Assembly (NCBI RefSeq): GCF_051622035.1
Contig: NC_135360.1
Span: 4,340,001-4,404,000, forward strand
Origin: Arctopsyche grandis
Taxonomy: Eukaryota > Arthropoda > Insecta > Trichoptera > Hydropsychidae
DNA: 64,000 bases
Direction of reading: 5' to 3'
The notes beneath the pieces are model-generated. The model saw only the letters and a program-made list of their open reading frames with translations, searched no databases and was not told the origin of the DNA. Shown here one piece after another: positions 23,306 to 34,280 of this stretch. The stretch's first letter is position 1; each line of letters starts with the position of its first letter. Position numbers and translations under genes: made by a program.

Positions 23306-24892
23306 ATGGAGTGCAGGCTTTGCCTCTGCTCTGATCCACCAGAGGCTTTCGTCTTCATTCATGACGATCCTCATCCACAGCGTTTGTCGAAACGCATTTG
23401 GACCTGCTGTCAGCTGCGGGTCAGTGACACCTAACTCATTGCTATTGTTGATTCGATAGTTCTCGTAATCTTCAATGCATTTTCCATCTGCAGGTTAGGA
23501 AAGATGACCGTCTGCCAGATATGATATGCCTTTCGTGTGTCAACAGTCTGGAATTGCTCAACAGCTTTCGAAACGTCTGCCTTCGCAGTGACGAAACATC
23601 GAGGATGAGATTAGACAAGTATTCGGATATCAAGGAAGAGGAAGTTTTACTGGATGATTTAATATGGGAACAAGAGTCTGGTGCTAATTTTTCACCAAAA
23701 ATTTCGAAATGGCCAGACGATGTCGAGGTAAGTGAATGGAATTTGAGTGCATTAGACCGATTACAAGCATTCATGTGATCGAAAATATGAATGCACAATT
23801 AAATTTTGCAACGTTTGATTTATTTTGTAGACGTGTGGAGGAAACATTATTTCCGACGATAATGTGGTAGATATAAAAAATGCGATTGACATTCCAGCGG
23901 AAGAATTACCATTAGAAAAAGCTTTGGATAAGATGACCCCTGCACATTCTGAATTGGACCATAAAATGAATTTTCAAGACAAATCATTTGCTCGTAAATA
24001 CACTCTTGTGACACAGAAATCAACTCATACTCGAAGAAAGCCACATGAATGTAATATTTGTCCAAAGACATTTATCTCAAAACAAGGACTCGGTTTGCAC
24101 ATGAATGTTCATACTGGTGTAAAACCGTACAATTGTGATATTTGTTCAAAATCCTTTACAGGCAGATCTTACCTCATTGATCATATAAAAAGTCATTCTG
24201 ACATAAGTCCACACAAATGTGACATTTGTTCAAAGATATTTATCACAAAACAAGGACTCATTTCACACACGAGTGTTCATACTGGGGTAAAACCGTACAA
24301 TTGTGATATTTGTTCAAAATCCTTTTTAGGCAGATCTCAATTCATTGATCACATAAAATGTCATTCAGGCATAAAGTCACACGAGTGTGACATTTGCTTG
24401 AAATCATTTGTCCAAAAATGTAACTTGAAAAGGCATGTGAAAATCCACTCCGGAGAAAAACCGTTCAAATGTGATATTTGTTCAAAATCTTTTATGATGA
24501 AATCTCAACTCGGTAAACATATGAGTATTCATAGTGATGTAAAGCCATATAAATGTGACATTTGTTTAAAATCATTTAATGTAAAAAATAAACTCACTGC
24601 ACACACGTATTTCCATACTCAGGTATATCCACACAATTGTGAAATTTGTTCAAAATCATTCATCAGAAAACATGCCCTCAGTGTACATATGCGTATTCAC
24701 ACTGGGACGGTGGAAAAATGTAATGTTTGTTTAATTTCATTCACTAGAAAAGACAGCCTTATGCGACATATGAAAAGCCACTCTGGAGAGAAACCTTTCG
24801 AATGTAATATTTGTCTAAAATCATTCACTTTTAAATATTACTTAACGAAACATTTGAAAATCCACTCTAGAGATAAAACTGTCCAAATGTGA
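23306..24892 (+). CDS. ZAD C2H2 zinc-finger protein B
   Basis: Three exons (23306-23419, 23494-23727, 23831-24892) join in frame to 469 codons. The ATG is the ZAD start (MECRLC). The ZAD domain spans residues 1 to about 85 with cysteines in MECRLC, WTCC and CLSC. An acidic linker follows, then ten C2H2 fingers, alternating TG(V/E)KP-type linkers with degenerate ones. Finger 9 (EKCNVCLISF) lacks the usual aromatic lead. This is the longest of the intact paralogues. ZAD domains dimerise head to tail, so the protein probably binds DNA as a dimer in the nucleus. Confidence 0.9.
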
Positions 24893-25150
24893 TATTGGTT
24901 TAGAACTATTCGCGTTTAAATCCAACCTTATGAAAATCCACTCGGTCAAATGTAATATTTGTTTAATATATTTCAATTTAAAATCTTACCTCATTATACA
25001 CACGAGTATTCATAGTGGGGTAAGACCTCGCAAATGTCATTTATCAAGAAACAAGAACTCCCTGTACACATGAATAGTCATACTGGAGTGAGCCAGAAAA
25101 ATGGGACGTTTGTTTAAAATCATTTATCGAGATATTTAACCTTATGTAAC
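24893..25150 (+). pseudogene. Vestigial zinc-finger units after gene B
   Basis: Beyond the stop of gene B, finger-like fragments continue (KIHSVKCNICLI, SYLIIHTSIHSG, KQELPVHMNSHTG) in shifting frames. The ancestral array was longer by about three fingers and has been cut back by loss of the reading frame. Confidence 0.65.
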
Positions 25151-25229
25151 ATTTGAGACTACTGTAAAGTCTCCCAAATCGAGCAACCAGCGCCTTCGTA
25201 CATAAAAAAATACAAACCTGTATTATGAA

Positions 25230-25700
25230 CCGATAAAGAAACTTCTTTCAAACACAAACGTGTTTTCATAGGCCGGGACACTGGTCAACATACCTTCCCT
25301 GCGGGTTTGGTGCAAATGATCGACAAGCGCCAGACAGACTGAACCACAGATTTACTGGATGGCTGCTTTAAACGCAATTCTAGACTTGACGAATGATAAA
25401 TTGCACATCAGATGACGAGTAACCTTTCCATGTGCACAGATGCAATTATTAAAATTGAGTTGGATCTTTCTGGCGAGTTTAATAAGGCAAAATTCGGAAC
25501 TAAAGTATCAGAAGCATAGAACGTATACAGGGTAGGTATGTCGGGACTTCGGGTAGATTTCGCTTAGTGTACGTGCGAGCAGTGCGCACGCATAAGGTAC
25601 ACGTATCGTTAATCTGTGCTTCAGTCTGTCTGGCGCTTGTCGATCGTTTACACCGCATCGCTTCCCTGCCTACTTATCCAATTTAAATTAAAACATACTC
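25230..25700. repeat. Dispersed repeat, two facing pieces
   Basis: 25300-25480 (inverted) and 25590-25680 (direct) share GACAAGCGCCAGACAGAC and its complement, with a third copy at 50395-50560. The segment between them runs ATGTCGGGACTTCGG. 25230-25310 has the CATAGGCCGGGACACTGGTC end typical of the solo-LTR family. Confidence 0.5.
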
Positions 25701-25731
25701 ATGATAAGACATTGGAGTCATGTGGGCGCAA

Positions 25732-25870
25732 CATTAACAAGAAAAGGTTTTTGCAAACCTTTTCTTGTTAATGAGTCTAATTGGGCTTCCAACTTTTTAC
25801 AAAGTTATAAAATAATTATTTTATAATTTAAACAATCTTCAAACCGCCAATGTAAATGGCGGTTTGAAGA
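25732..25870. repeat. Three successive perfect or near-perfect palindromes
   Basis: Within 140 bases: arms of 19 bases with a 4-base loop at 25732-25773 (CATTAACAAGAAAAGGTTT); a loop-less 22-base palindrome at 25805-25826 (TTATAAAATAATTATTTTATAA split as two 11s); arms of 14 bases with a 7-base loop at 25836-25870 (TCTTCAAACCGCCA). All were checked base by base. Confidence 0.85.
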
Positions 25871-25887
25871 ATTTGAAGAGTTTGATC

Positions 25888-26640
25888 TCCCCAGCCGAGC
25901 TACACGTTGTACAAGCAACACCTATATAAACCAGCACATCGTCCTCAGATGCTAGTGAGCTTCAGGAGCCCGACCTGGCTTATTCCGGTGAAGCAACTAC
26001 CTACTTCGCCGTACATACAAATAGACCTGCATTAATCGAGCATTGAGAGGGCTGGACAGCAGCGCCTTGTCCATACAAACGTACTATACTTCTCCCTTCT
26101 TCAATTATGGCACTAGAGAAATTATTTTTTAATATGCTATGGATATCCACCATTGAGGTGCATCTATCGTTTTATTTTTTTGATTAATTATTTTTTATAT
26201 GAGCTAGGAGCCGCCTAACATCTATAAAATCGCCTCTTTTTTACACCCACGAAACGAGTCCAGCGTGCTTATTTAACGGTCGATTTAAAAAAAAATACGC
26301 CGATAGATGCACAGAAAGTATCTTTCTTATACCGATGAAGAAATTTTTTTAAAAATTGGTCCAGTTTTGGAGGAGAAAATAGTAAAATACGAAACCTCGA
26401 TTTTGTCAATTTAAAATACGTTTTATCTGGTCGAAGCGCAACTGTCGCATTCACTCAATATATACGTACACTCAATATATATATCGAAGAAAGGAACGGT
26501 AACAACATTAAGGTTTCAGGTCTACAGCCCTCTTAATGGTATTAATTGAACAAATAAAGATCCTCTTCAAAATTCGACTGGGTTTCCATAGGCCGGAAAT
26601 CGGTCAAAACCTCTCAAACCCGCCCTATATTATTTTTGGT
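25888..26640 (+). mobile_element. LTR fragment with inserted TTAA element
   Basis: Matches the 3' part of the solo LTR at 22519-23034 (CCAGC-GAGCTACACGTTG, TATAAACCAGC, AAATAAAGATCCTCTTC, ends in CCCGCCCTATA). It is split by a TTAA-type element at 26047-26532. Confidence 0.65.
26047..26532 (+). mobile_element. TTAA-flanked non-autonomous element, 486 bp
   Basis: Ends GAGGGCTG and CAGCCCTC are inverted repeats; flanks are TTGA on the left and TTAA on the right (one changed base). The same element at 50610-51058 has TTAA on both sides. TTAA targeting is typical of piggyBac-like transposons. Confidence 0.75.
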
Positions 26641-26646
26641 AAACGG

Positions 26647-26898
26647 GTTACATCCCATATCACTACTAGGATAACCGCCACTACGAAAATTCGTCGCACG
26701 GGAAAATTGCCGTATAGAGAACTGCCCAAATATTGCTCAGCAAAAGCTTTTTTTTTTACGAAATTTGGGCAGGTTTGAGCAATACTTGGGCAGTTTTCTG
26801 TACGGCAATTTTCCTGCGACAGGAGATCCGCAAGAGCGATTTTCGTAGCGGTGGTTATTCTGGTAGCGATTCACATTTGGGATGGGATGTGATAGGTT
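26647..26898. mobile_element. Long-TIR MITE
   Basis: Left arm (ACATCCCATATCACTACTAGG, CGCCACTACGAAAATTCG, GAACTGCCCAAATATTGCTC) and right arm (GAGCAATACTTGGGCAGTT, GCGATTTTCGTAGCGG, GGGATGGGATGT) are complementary over about 90 bases. A fragment with the same end is at 56594-56650. Confidence 0.7.
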
Positions 26899-28336
26899 TC
26901 GACCGATTCCCGGCCTATGGAAACACTGTGTTTGTAAGAGGATCGTTTATTTATGTTCAGTTGTTACAATGGTAATTGTACATATGTACGAAGAAGTGAG
27001 CTGGCTGAACTCCTAGGAAGTTCTAGGCGTGCCGTGTGCAGATTTCTTTGTCTTCAGGACACGTATTTTATCCGTATGTTGACCTGTTTTCAGGATACGT
27101 GTTTTATCCGTATGTTAACCTCAGATCTAGGCATCGTTTGTTTTATAGCTAGGACGTCGTTCATTTAAGAATGCGGTCACTGCAGATACTGATCGTACGC
27201 CAGGCCTTCTCAATCGAGATGCCACCTGGACGTGATGTTTGTAGAGCTCGGCGTTAAACCTTCGGCGTGGTTTTCCCCCAATGGTGCCTGGTGATCGTCG
27301 TCTGTGGTCTGGTCTCTGCTGATGATGGCTCTCGCTGTCTCCCTCCCTCTCGTACAGTGTGCGTATGTGTGAGTGTGTTGTAGGGGGAAGGAAAATGGCG
27401 GGAGAGTGTATACAATGAAACAGGTTGTAACTCTGTTTATAAGCAACTGTATTTTAGATTAAGTATACAAAAGGGGTGACAGAAGGGGGAGGGGGGGGGG
27501 GGGGGAGTTTGTGTATCAACAAACTTGTGGCGTGATGGTTTGAGATTATGTACCAAACACGCGTGTCTGAGTTGTCTGCCTTCGGGATGAAGACAGACCA
27601 GGCTTCCTCACTTCACCCCGGACGAATACTGGAGCTGGTCTCCAAGTATCGTCAAACATCACCAGTCTCGAACTGGTGATTCGAGAGCGAGGAAGCGAGC
27701 CGCGAATCAGTGTTCGAGCGGAGACGGTTAAAGGTCTGTTCATACCTATTCAGCACGACCCGTATCCTGAAAGTGTCATGCAAGTGCGGATAGTATTTTT
27801 TGGTACATTATATGGACGTATTCATACTCCATTCGCGCATGCGCATTTACGCATTCATGCGCGTCCATATAGAATGTACCAAAGAATACTATCCGCACTT
27901 GCATGACACCTGCAGGATACGGGTCGTGCTGGATAGGTATGAACAGACCTTAAAACGGGAGTGGTGTTGGCCACAACTGTGTGGCCAGTACAAAAAACAT
28001 AGGACAGCTCGTGGGTCGTAAGGCCACGAAAGCCGACCATACGGCAATTAGTCGGAACAGATACAATGTATCCTTACACGTGTGCCGTGTGCAGACGACT
28101 TTGTCTTCAGGACACGTGTTGCAGTTGCATGATGACATCACTGTTGGGTTTCGTTCGTTTTACAATCGAGCGATGAACTCTTTCTTCTGGAATAGTCAAA
28201 GGGGACGTTGCCTTCGAGTTCTGCATGTTTGTACAGGAGCGATGATGATGCCATCGTAAGACTTGTGTATTGTTGTGAAATGTATGAGACCACTGGTTTT
28301 GATTCGGAATAGCACAAGTTGTGCTATATTCCTACA
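26899..28336 (-). mobile_element. Solo LTR with nested insertions
   Basis: Outer parts 26899-27180 and 28069-28336 match the LTR at 34785-35556 (CGGCCTATGGAAAC at the left, GTGCTATATTCCTACA at the right). Between them 27181-28068 is a separate insertion, which itself holds a MITE (27728-27953). The inner block includes a poly-G run at about 27487-27507. Broken by at least two insertions. Confidence 0.6.
27728..27953. mobile_element. PIF/Harbinger-like MITE
   Basis: Long inverted repeats of about 90 bases start AGGTCTGTTCATACCTA and end TAGGTATGAACAGACCT. Flanks are TAA on both sides, a 3-bp duplication as made by PIF/Harbinger elements. The centre contains GCGCATGCGC. Confidence 0.65.
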
Positions 28337-28519
28337 GATGTAATCACTGAACCATTATTTTTATTATTCACGAAAAGACTGATGAAAAAAAAATACCCAC
28401 TGACCCGAAACATCTTCTTGAATCTGGTTAATTTTGACCCGCAGCCAAAAAAGATTGCCATAGCCAGCAATAAACTTTTAAATAAATTACTGAGATTTAG
28501 AAATGACATTGTCAATATT

Positions 28520-28723
28520 GGTTCGGTGATTACTGGTCACAAATTACTCGTCACAAAGTCACTAAAATCTCTATAACGGAACATCTGGCAGCCGAAAAGT
28601 CCATCATACTAACGATAACTATCATAGTAACGAGAACTTGAGTGCCAAATATTGTGTATTCGCGATTTTCATGGCAAAAATTATCTTTGTGACCACCCCA
28701 ATGTGACGAATAGTCCAATTACC
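28520..28723 (+). mobile_element. Mutator-like MITE, family M1, 204 bp
   Basis: Same ends as the 11428 copy. Flanks GTCAATATT and GTCAAGGTT are a decayed 9-bp duplication. It sits in the conserved upstream block of ZAD pseudogene D; the paralogous block of gene B lacks it, so it is younger than the gene duplication. Confidence 0.85.
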
Positions 28724-28878
28724 GTCAAGGTTATGTTGGCAACTCTAAACTTTTGGTTGAATTAGTAAATACGCATACACATCACACTCTTGAAAGTCGA
28801 GCGGATGCTGTTGTTTGTCAAATCCCGACTTAAGAAAGCATTTTTGACTTCTACAGTGCTTCTGCTGTCGAAGCAGCG

Positions 28879-29905
28879 ATGGAGTGCAGGCTTTGTCTCT
28901 GCTCTGCTCCACCGGAGGCTTTCGTCTCCATCCATGACGACCCTCATCCACGGCGTTTGTCGCAACGCATTTGGACCTGCTGTCAGCTGCGAGTCAGTTA
29001 CACCTAACTCATTGCTATTGCTAATTCGTTAGTTCTCGTAATCTTCAATGCATTTTCCGTCTGCAGGTTAGGAAAGATGACCTTCTGCCAGATATGATAT
29101 GCCTTTCGTGTGTCAACAGTCTGGAATTGCTCAACAGCTTTCGAAACGTCTGCCTTCGGAGCGACGAAACATCGAGGATGAGATTAGACAAGTATTCGGA
29201 TATCAAGGAAGAGGAAGTTTTCCTGGATGATTTAATATGGGAACAAGAGTCTGGTGCTAATTTTTCACCTAATATTTCGAAATGGCCAGACGATGGCGAG
29301 GCAAGTGAATGAAATTTGAGTGTATTAGACCGATTCCAAGCAAACAATCGAAACTATAAATGCACCTGTAAAATGACATCTAATCACACTATACAAATGT
29401 TGCATGTATTAAATTTTATAACGTTTGATTTATTTTGTAGACATGTAGAGGAAAAAGTATTTCGGACGATAACATGGTAGAAATTAAAAATACCATTGAC
29501 ATTCTAGCGGAAGAATTACCATGTACGAAAATCTTTAGATCAGATGTGCTCTACACATTCTGAATTGGACCATAAAAATAATTTTCAATACAAATCGTTT
29601 GCTCGTAAACACACTCTTGTGACACAGAAAACATCTCGTACCCGAAGAAAGCCGCATGAATGTGATATTTGTCCAGAGGCATTTAATAGTAAAAAATCTC
29701 TCAGTTCATACTGGGTTTAAATCGTACAATTACGACATTTGTTCAAAATCATTTTCAGGCCGATCTAACCTCATTGAACACATAAAATATCATTCTAAAT
29801 GTGACATCATGCTTAAAATCATGTTCGTCCAAAAATGTAACCTGAAGAGGCATATGTGATCCCACTCTGGAGAAAAACCGTTCCAACGTGACATTCATTT
29901 AAAAT
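28879..29905 (+). pseudogene. ZAD zinc-finger pseudogene D
   Basis: Exons 1 (28879-28992, 114 nt) and 2 (29067-29300, 234 nt) keep an open frame and the ZAD cysteines (MECRLC, WTCC, CLSC). The exon 2 donor is GCAAGT instead of GTAAGT. Exon 3 from 29441 resembles that of gene B but has frameshifts and stops: the linker runs into a stop at about 29561, and the finger array (HECDICPEAF, then SYNYDICSKSF) is deleted down to about three broken units. Closest to gene B. The ZAD could in principle still be expressed as a short protein; there is no evidence either way. Confidence 0.8.
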
Positions 29906-29911
29906 CTTTTA

Positions 29912-29963
29912 TAACAATTTATTAACGAACGACTTTCGAAAGTCATTCGTTAATAAATTGTTA
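29912..29963. repeat. 52-bp near-perfect palindrome
   Basis: Two 26-base arms without a loop, TAACAATTTATTAACGAA-CGACTTTC and its complement, differ at a single base. It lies just past the broken finger array of pseudogene D. Confidence 0.9.
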
Positions 29964-30174
29964 CTTTCAAGGTATATATGTGATATTGGTTTGATGCATA
30001 TTCACTATAAGATTTTCCTTCAGTTCGAACATGCATATTCATACCGGAATAAAGGCAGTTTGCCTCGTTAGTTTAAAATCATCTCCTGAAAGGTTTACCC
30101 TTTTAAGACGTGAGACGCTATTCAGGAGAAAAATCATTCCAACATTCATATTCATACTTCATCATTCAATCATG

Positions 30175-30176
30175 CA

Positions 30177-30207
<31 letters not shown>

Positions 30208-30407
30208 AGTTTGGACCGTTGTAGCATTACAGGAATTCCTAATGCGCCACAATGGTCAAAAATATAACAGAAAAGACAAGAAACAAAATAATAAATTAGA
30301 CATAACAAAAACAAAACATATATATACACAAACAACTAAAAATAATAATTATTATTATTATATATCGTTTATCGTCTTGAATTCATTCTATGTTTACATA
30401 TTCATAA
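30175..30407. repeat. ATTT microsatellite and LINE-like tail
   Basis: An (ATTT)n run at about 30178-30207 is followed by AAAGTTTGGACCGTTGTAGC, which looks like a LINE 3' end in minus orientation; not assigned. Rest is A-rich. Confidence 0.35.
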
Positions 30408-30874
30408 GGTTGTGGCTATTTGCAGGCACTATAGCTGCGAATTATTGGCTATTTGCAGGTACTATATCTGCGACAGGCGCAAAGCCGTGAACTTATAATC
30501 CGATTATAATTTCTTGCATTTAATGTATGCTAGACTTGTTTAATCAATCGTTCATTTTACATGAGCCAAATAAATTTCGCACGTTATTATAAAATCATTT
30601 AGCTAGTTCGCGGCTTGTTCTTGTATATATAGGTATTATACGTTGTATATGATAATAATTTTCTAACAATTAATAATATTAACTAATTTTGATTATATTT
30701 TTTACTCTACGTCACTTTACGAGTTCGAACTAAATTTTAAGAGGTTTAAAACAAAATTTTAACAGTAAACACGCTGACAGTGACAGTTCACGCGCATATA
30801 TAGTTCTGTCGCAGATATAGTACGTGCAAATAGCCAATAATTCGCAGATGTAGTACCTGCAAATAGCCACAACC
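30408..30874. mobile_element. Mutator-like MITE, family M2
   Basis: Starts GGTTGTGGCTATTTGCAGG and ends CTGCAAATAGCCACAACC. The inverted ends are about 70 bases and each contains an internal duplication of GGCTATTTGCAGGTACTAT. The target duplication is not preserved here, but the copy at 48832-49201 has an exact 9-bp one. Confidence 0.75.
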
Positions 30875-31061
30875 AAAAATTAATATTATTTAACGATAGA
30901 CCAATCACAAACGTCCTACACCAATCCAGCCAATCAGAAACGAATTACAGACACCGTTTCAGTTTCATATGTGCAATATATTTATAATAGACATTTTAGA
31001 TTGTAGACAAGTTACAAAATGACAATTTTTTTTTTCATATTTCTTAATTGTATTGCAGAAA

Positions 31062-31472
31062 ATGGAAGTTTTTCAAATTATACCCTCGTATTCGGGTAGG
31101 CCTAAGTTGAATGCACGTGGTTACATTCTGCTGCTGGGGAGAAAAAGTGGAGACAGGCATTACTGGGGCTGTAATCAACATAAAAACTACTCTTGCCCGG
31201 GACGAGCAGCAACACTACTCGTTGAGGGGAAACACCTGGTCCAGAAGTTTGTCGAGCATAATCATCCTGCGTCGCCCCACGAACTTCAAAGAATGAAATT
31301 TGTGAATGCTGTGAAGAATAGCGCCCGAAACACCAACGATTTGGCATGTCACATCATACGGAGCGCAATGACTTCCACATCGGACACCGATCGAACACAC
31401 CTGCCATCTGTGAAGGCCTTATATAGCAAGATAGGCAGGATTAGGCGAGGAAAGAGACCCAGTGAGCCGTAG
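31062..31472 (+). CDS. FLYWCH-domain ORF, Mutator-associated
   Basis: A 136-codon open frame preceded by a strong acceptor-like TTGTATTGCAG at 31048-31058. Residues 4-68 form a FLYWCH zinc finger: GRPKL, GYILL, HYWGC, then Cys37, Cys45, His66 and His68 as zinc ligands (EHNH). Downstream LPSVKALYSKIGRIRRGKRP resembles the segment that follows FLYWCH domains in Mutator-type transposases. About 31590-31855 carries relics of the same kind of protein. AATAAA follows at 31556. Either a transposase fragment or a FLYWCH exon that outlived its element. Confidence 0.65.
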   Translation: MEVFQIIPSYSGRPKLNARGYILLLGRKSGDRHYWGCNQHKNYSCPGRAATLLVEGKHLVQKFVEHNHPASPHELQRMKFVNAVKNSARNTNDLACHIIRSAMTSTSDTDRTHLPSVKALYSKIGRIRRGKRPSEP

Positions 31473-31589
31473 ACATTGTAAACGGGCAAGACGCTAATAT
31501 CCGACAGTTACCCTCAACGGGGTCTACTATAGTGTTACCTGCTATATCTGCGCTGAATAAAGCTGAGAAATTCACGAATTTCTTATTTT

Positions 31590-31855
31590 CGAAATTTCGA
31601 AACATATTCAAGCAAATGTCTCAGGGAGAGATGTGACAATGATGAGGAGTTTATGATGAAAATTAAAATGTTGGTATCATTATAATTCATTCCACTAGAC
31701 AACGTCATTAGTATCTTCGAAGAAGTCTGCTACTGTGCAGTATTTCCTCCCGAAGTACAGGTCATTATTAACTATTTCGAAAATACTTGGATTGGCTGGA
31801 TAGATAGGTTATTCAGAAGATAGCCTTGATTTTCAGTCACTGATTGGAACTCATA
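31590..31855 (+). mobile_element. Mutator-type transposase C-terminal relic
   Basis: In the + strand one reads, with in-frame stops, LDNVISIFEEVC, then INYFENTWIG-IDR, FSVTDWNSYE, the pattern that ends Mutator-type transposases that carry a FLYWCH finger. Together with the FLYWCH frame 100 bases upstream it marks a decayed Mutator-like element of which the central catalytic part is missing. Confidence 0.6.
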
Positions 31856-31869
31856 TGAAGCGGCTTTAA

Positions 31870-32322
31870 CCCTTTAGCGCGGCACCTTTTTCACGAATTT
31901 AGCAATTGAGTTTTCGACCTTAAATACGGATTTTAATATTTACTCAGGTAACCAGATATGTTAATTAATACATAAAGTATTATTTTATACAATAAAATAC
32001 ATAATATATCTCGTAGTTTTGGATTAATTGTCAAATAATCATTCTTCATAATTGTATGAAGACGTGACGTCACATAAACGAGGTTTCAGTATGGTTCCTA
32101 AAAAACTAATTTTGACTGGTATATATTCATTTTAAGCAAATTGAATAGATGGCATTCAACTCTCGGAAATATAATCAAACAATTTTGAACCTTAAAACAG
32201 TTGAAATAGGCGCATATAAGGCTCAAAATCCCGTGCAAAGTTCAGAAATTCTATGGAAGACAGCCGCACTGCTACAGACTTGTCGCGCAAAGCTTCCATA
32301 GAAGACGGCCGCGGGCAAACAG
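31870..32322 (+). mobile_element. TTAA-flanked MITE, family T1, 453 bp
   Basis: Flanked by TTAA at 31866-31869 and 32323-32326. Ends CCCTTTAGCGCGGCACC and GGCCGCGGGCAAACAG are loosely complementary. Contains a TGACGTCA site. Other copies: about 37660-38149, 59988-60430 and 60931-61400. Confidence 0.75.
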
Positions 32323-32539
32323 TTAAATAGTATGCAAAAAACCAACAATGCATTTTCTAATGTGGAGGCTTTTACAATTCCCAAAGTTAATCTATTTTTT
32401 TCAACTAATGATAGTTGTCAATCAATGATGTCTCGAATGGTTGATGGTGATGTAAAAATAAAATGTAAATAAAACATTTTGATATTTAAAGTATGTAGTA
32501 TTTATTGAAATTATAACTTTTGTTTTAAAATAAACATCA

Positions 32540-32960
32540 TTTTTTTTTCAATGAGATGTGTGAACTTGATGGGATGGTATGAGATTATTTATGTTTGTGA
32601 GTAACATTCGTAAGACTCCACGAGCACTAATATCCAGTCGGTTTCTCTTTTTCGTGACGAGGTTCGTAACAACACTAAATCTACGTTCTAAATAGGAAGA
32701 CGGGTAAGCAATCAACAGCTTCTGTACAGTGACCCATAATGCAGAATATAAAATTGGTGTATTTTTTTTGTAACCTGAATTTGTGCTATCTTTGTTCAAA
32801 CATTGGTTCCAGCTCTTCATTTGTGGGTAATTCAAAAAATTGCTCCTGCATTAGTAAGAATTCATGTGAGTTTGTGGGTCCAACACCCAATCTGGGATAG
32901 CCAAGTGAAGCATGTCTTCATATCTTTGGCTGAGGTCAGAATGAAGAGACGTTAGGCTAA
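32540..32960 (-). mobile_element. hAT transposase C-terminal relic (ZBED5-like)
   Basis: Minus-strand frame at 32835-32548 reads the hAT dimerisation domain: AYPSSYLERRFSVVTNL, KKRNRLDI, RGVLRMLLT, ending in HQVHTSH. Further upstream (to about 32960) SLTSLHSDLSQRYEDML and IPDWVLDP are recognisable in other frames. The catalytic core is gone. Confidence 0.75.
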
Positions 32961-34029
32961 GGCTGCTTACGAGACTATGGATGGGCAATATAATATACAG
33001 AATACAAGTACGGCACGCTTAGGTGACTCCAGCTGTGATAGCGTGTCTTCATAACATTGTTGATCTTATTATTTCGACAAGAATTAAATGCAGAAATAAT
33101 AAATATGTACATATGGAGAATCTTTACTCTGAACTGGGAAAACATTCAAATAAGTTTTATGATTATACGAGAACTAGTGTTGTGCTCGTTGTAATTTGAA
33201 TGGGTGGTTTGGTTTTTTTTTTGAAAATAGGTTGTATTATAAGTAAAAACTACCTACCTACCAACACATAAACAATATGAAACACCAATAGAAAAAATAA
33301 TTAATTAATTAATTTTCAATTGATGGCGCTAAATGCTCGTGAGACTATTTTCCTAGAGTAAACATTAGTAGCAAACAGTATATATGTATACAAGTTTTTC
33401 TTGATTCGTTATTATATTCGTACATTTTTTTGGCAGTATATATGTCTAGGCTGACCACATTTCCCAGGACCCAAAATGTCCCCCCCCCATATAAAAGAAG
33501 TGTTGCACGTCTAAAAATTTTTCCCTTGAATAATCAATAATATTATCAAGGAATTATAATTTATTTTTAAATGTACAATTTTTATGCAGGCTCTTCACTC
33601 GCCCGTGAAAATCGCGCCGCGAGTCAATGAGTGTGGTGACATCTTTTTACTACTTTTTACTAACCCCTTAGTGCCAGTGACGTAGATAGAAATTTTGGGC
33701 CCTGATGCAAAAATTTCTCCCCACTTCCTGGCCAGTTTTTCGCTCCTGATTTTATTTCTTCGTATGAATTTCGTAATTTACTAACATTCTCATATATACG
33801 ATTCAACACCAAAGTGGTTTCGTTTAAACTTTAAAGTAAGATTTCGTTTCTGAAATGTTTTCGCAGTCGAGCGGCTCCACGCCTGATTTGTTATTGACAC
33901 GCCTACTTAGCTTATACGCAAGTGTATAACAGTGGCGTACAGTGAAATTGTTTCAAATCGAGAAAATTGATATTGATCAAAGCAATCAGAAACCGTAGAA
34001 ACAGATTCGAGGCTATGTATGTATTCACC
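32961..34029. other. AT-rich stretch with solitary repeat ends
   Basis: No gene. About 33174-33230 has ACTAGTGTTGTGCTCGTTG, the left end of the repeat seen at 43873 and 57928. At 33931 CAGTGGCGTACAGTG resembles a hAT terminus. A poly-C run lies at about 33480-33489. Confidence 0.4.
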
Positions 34030-34280
34030 GGTTCGGTGATTACTAGTCACAGAACCGGTCACAGGACAACCGGTCGCTCTAGATCGGTTACACGTGATCA
34101 CCCGTCACACTAAAACTGGTCACACCCTAAAACTGGTCCCGATAAAACTGGTCTCACCCTAAAACTGATCACGAGAAAACTAGTCACACCAAAAATTAAA
34201 AATTGGTCGAATTTTTGGGTGTGACCAGTTTTTTCGTGACTAAGTTTATTGAGCAGACTGGTTTTGGTCATAATAGTATG
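34030..34280. mobile_element. M1-like MITE with internal tandem ACTGGTCACACCCTAAA
   Basis: Starts with the M1 end GGTTCGGTGATTACT, then shows repeated ACTGGTC/ACTGATC-ACACCCTAAA units of about 17 bases (34075-34190) and their complement near 34215-34230. The right end is not clear. Confidence 0.5.
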
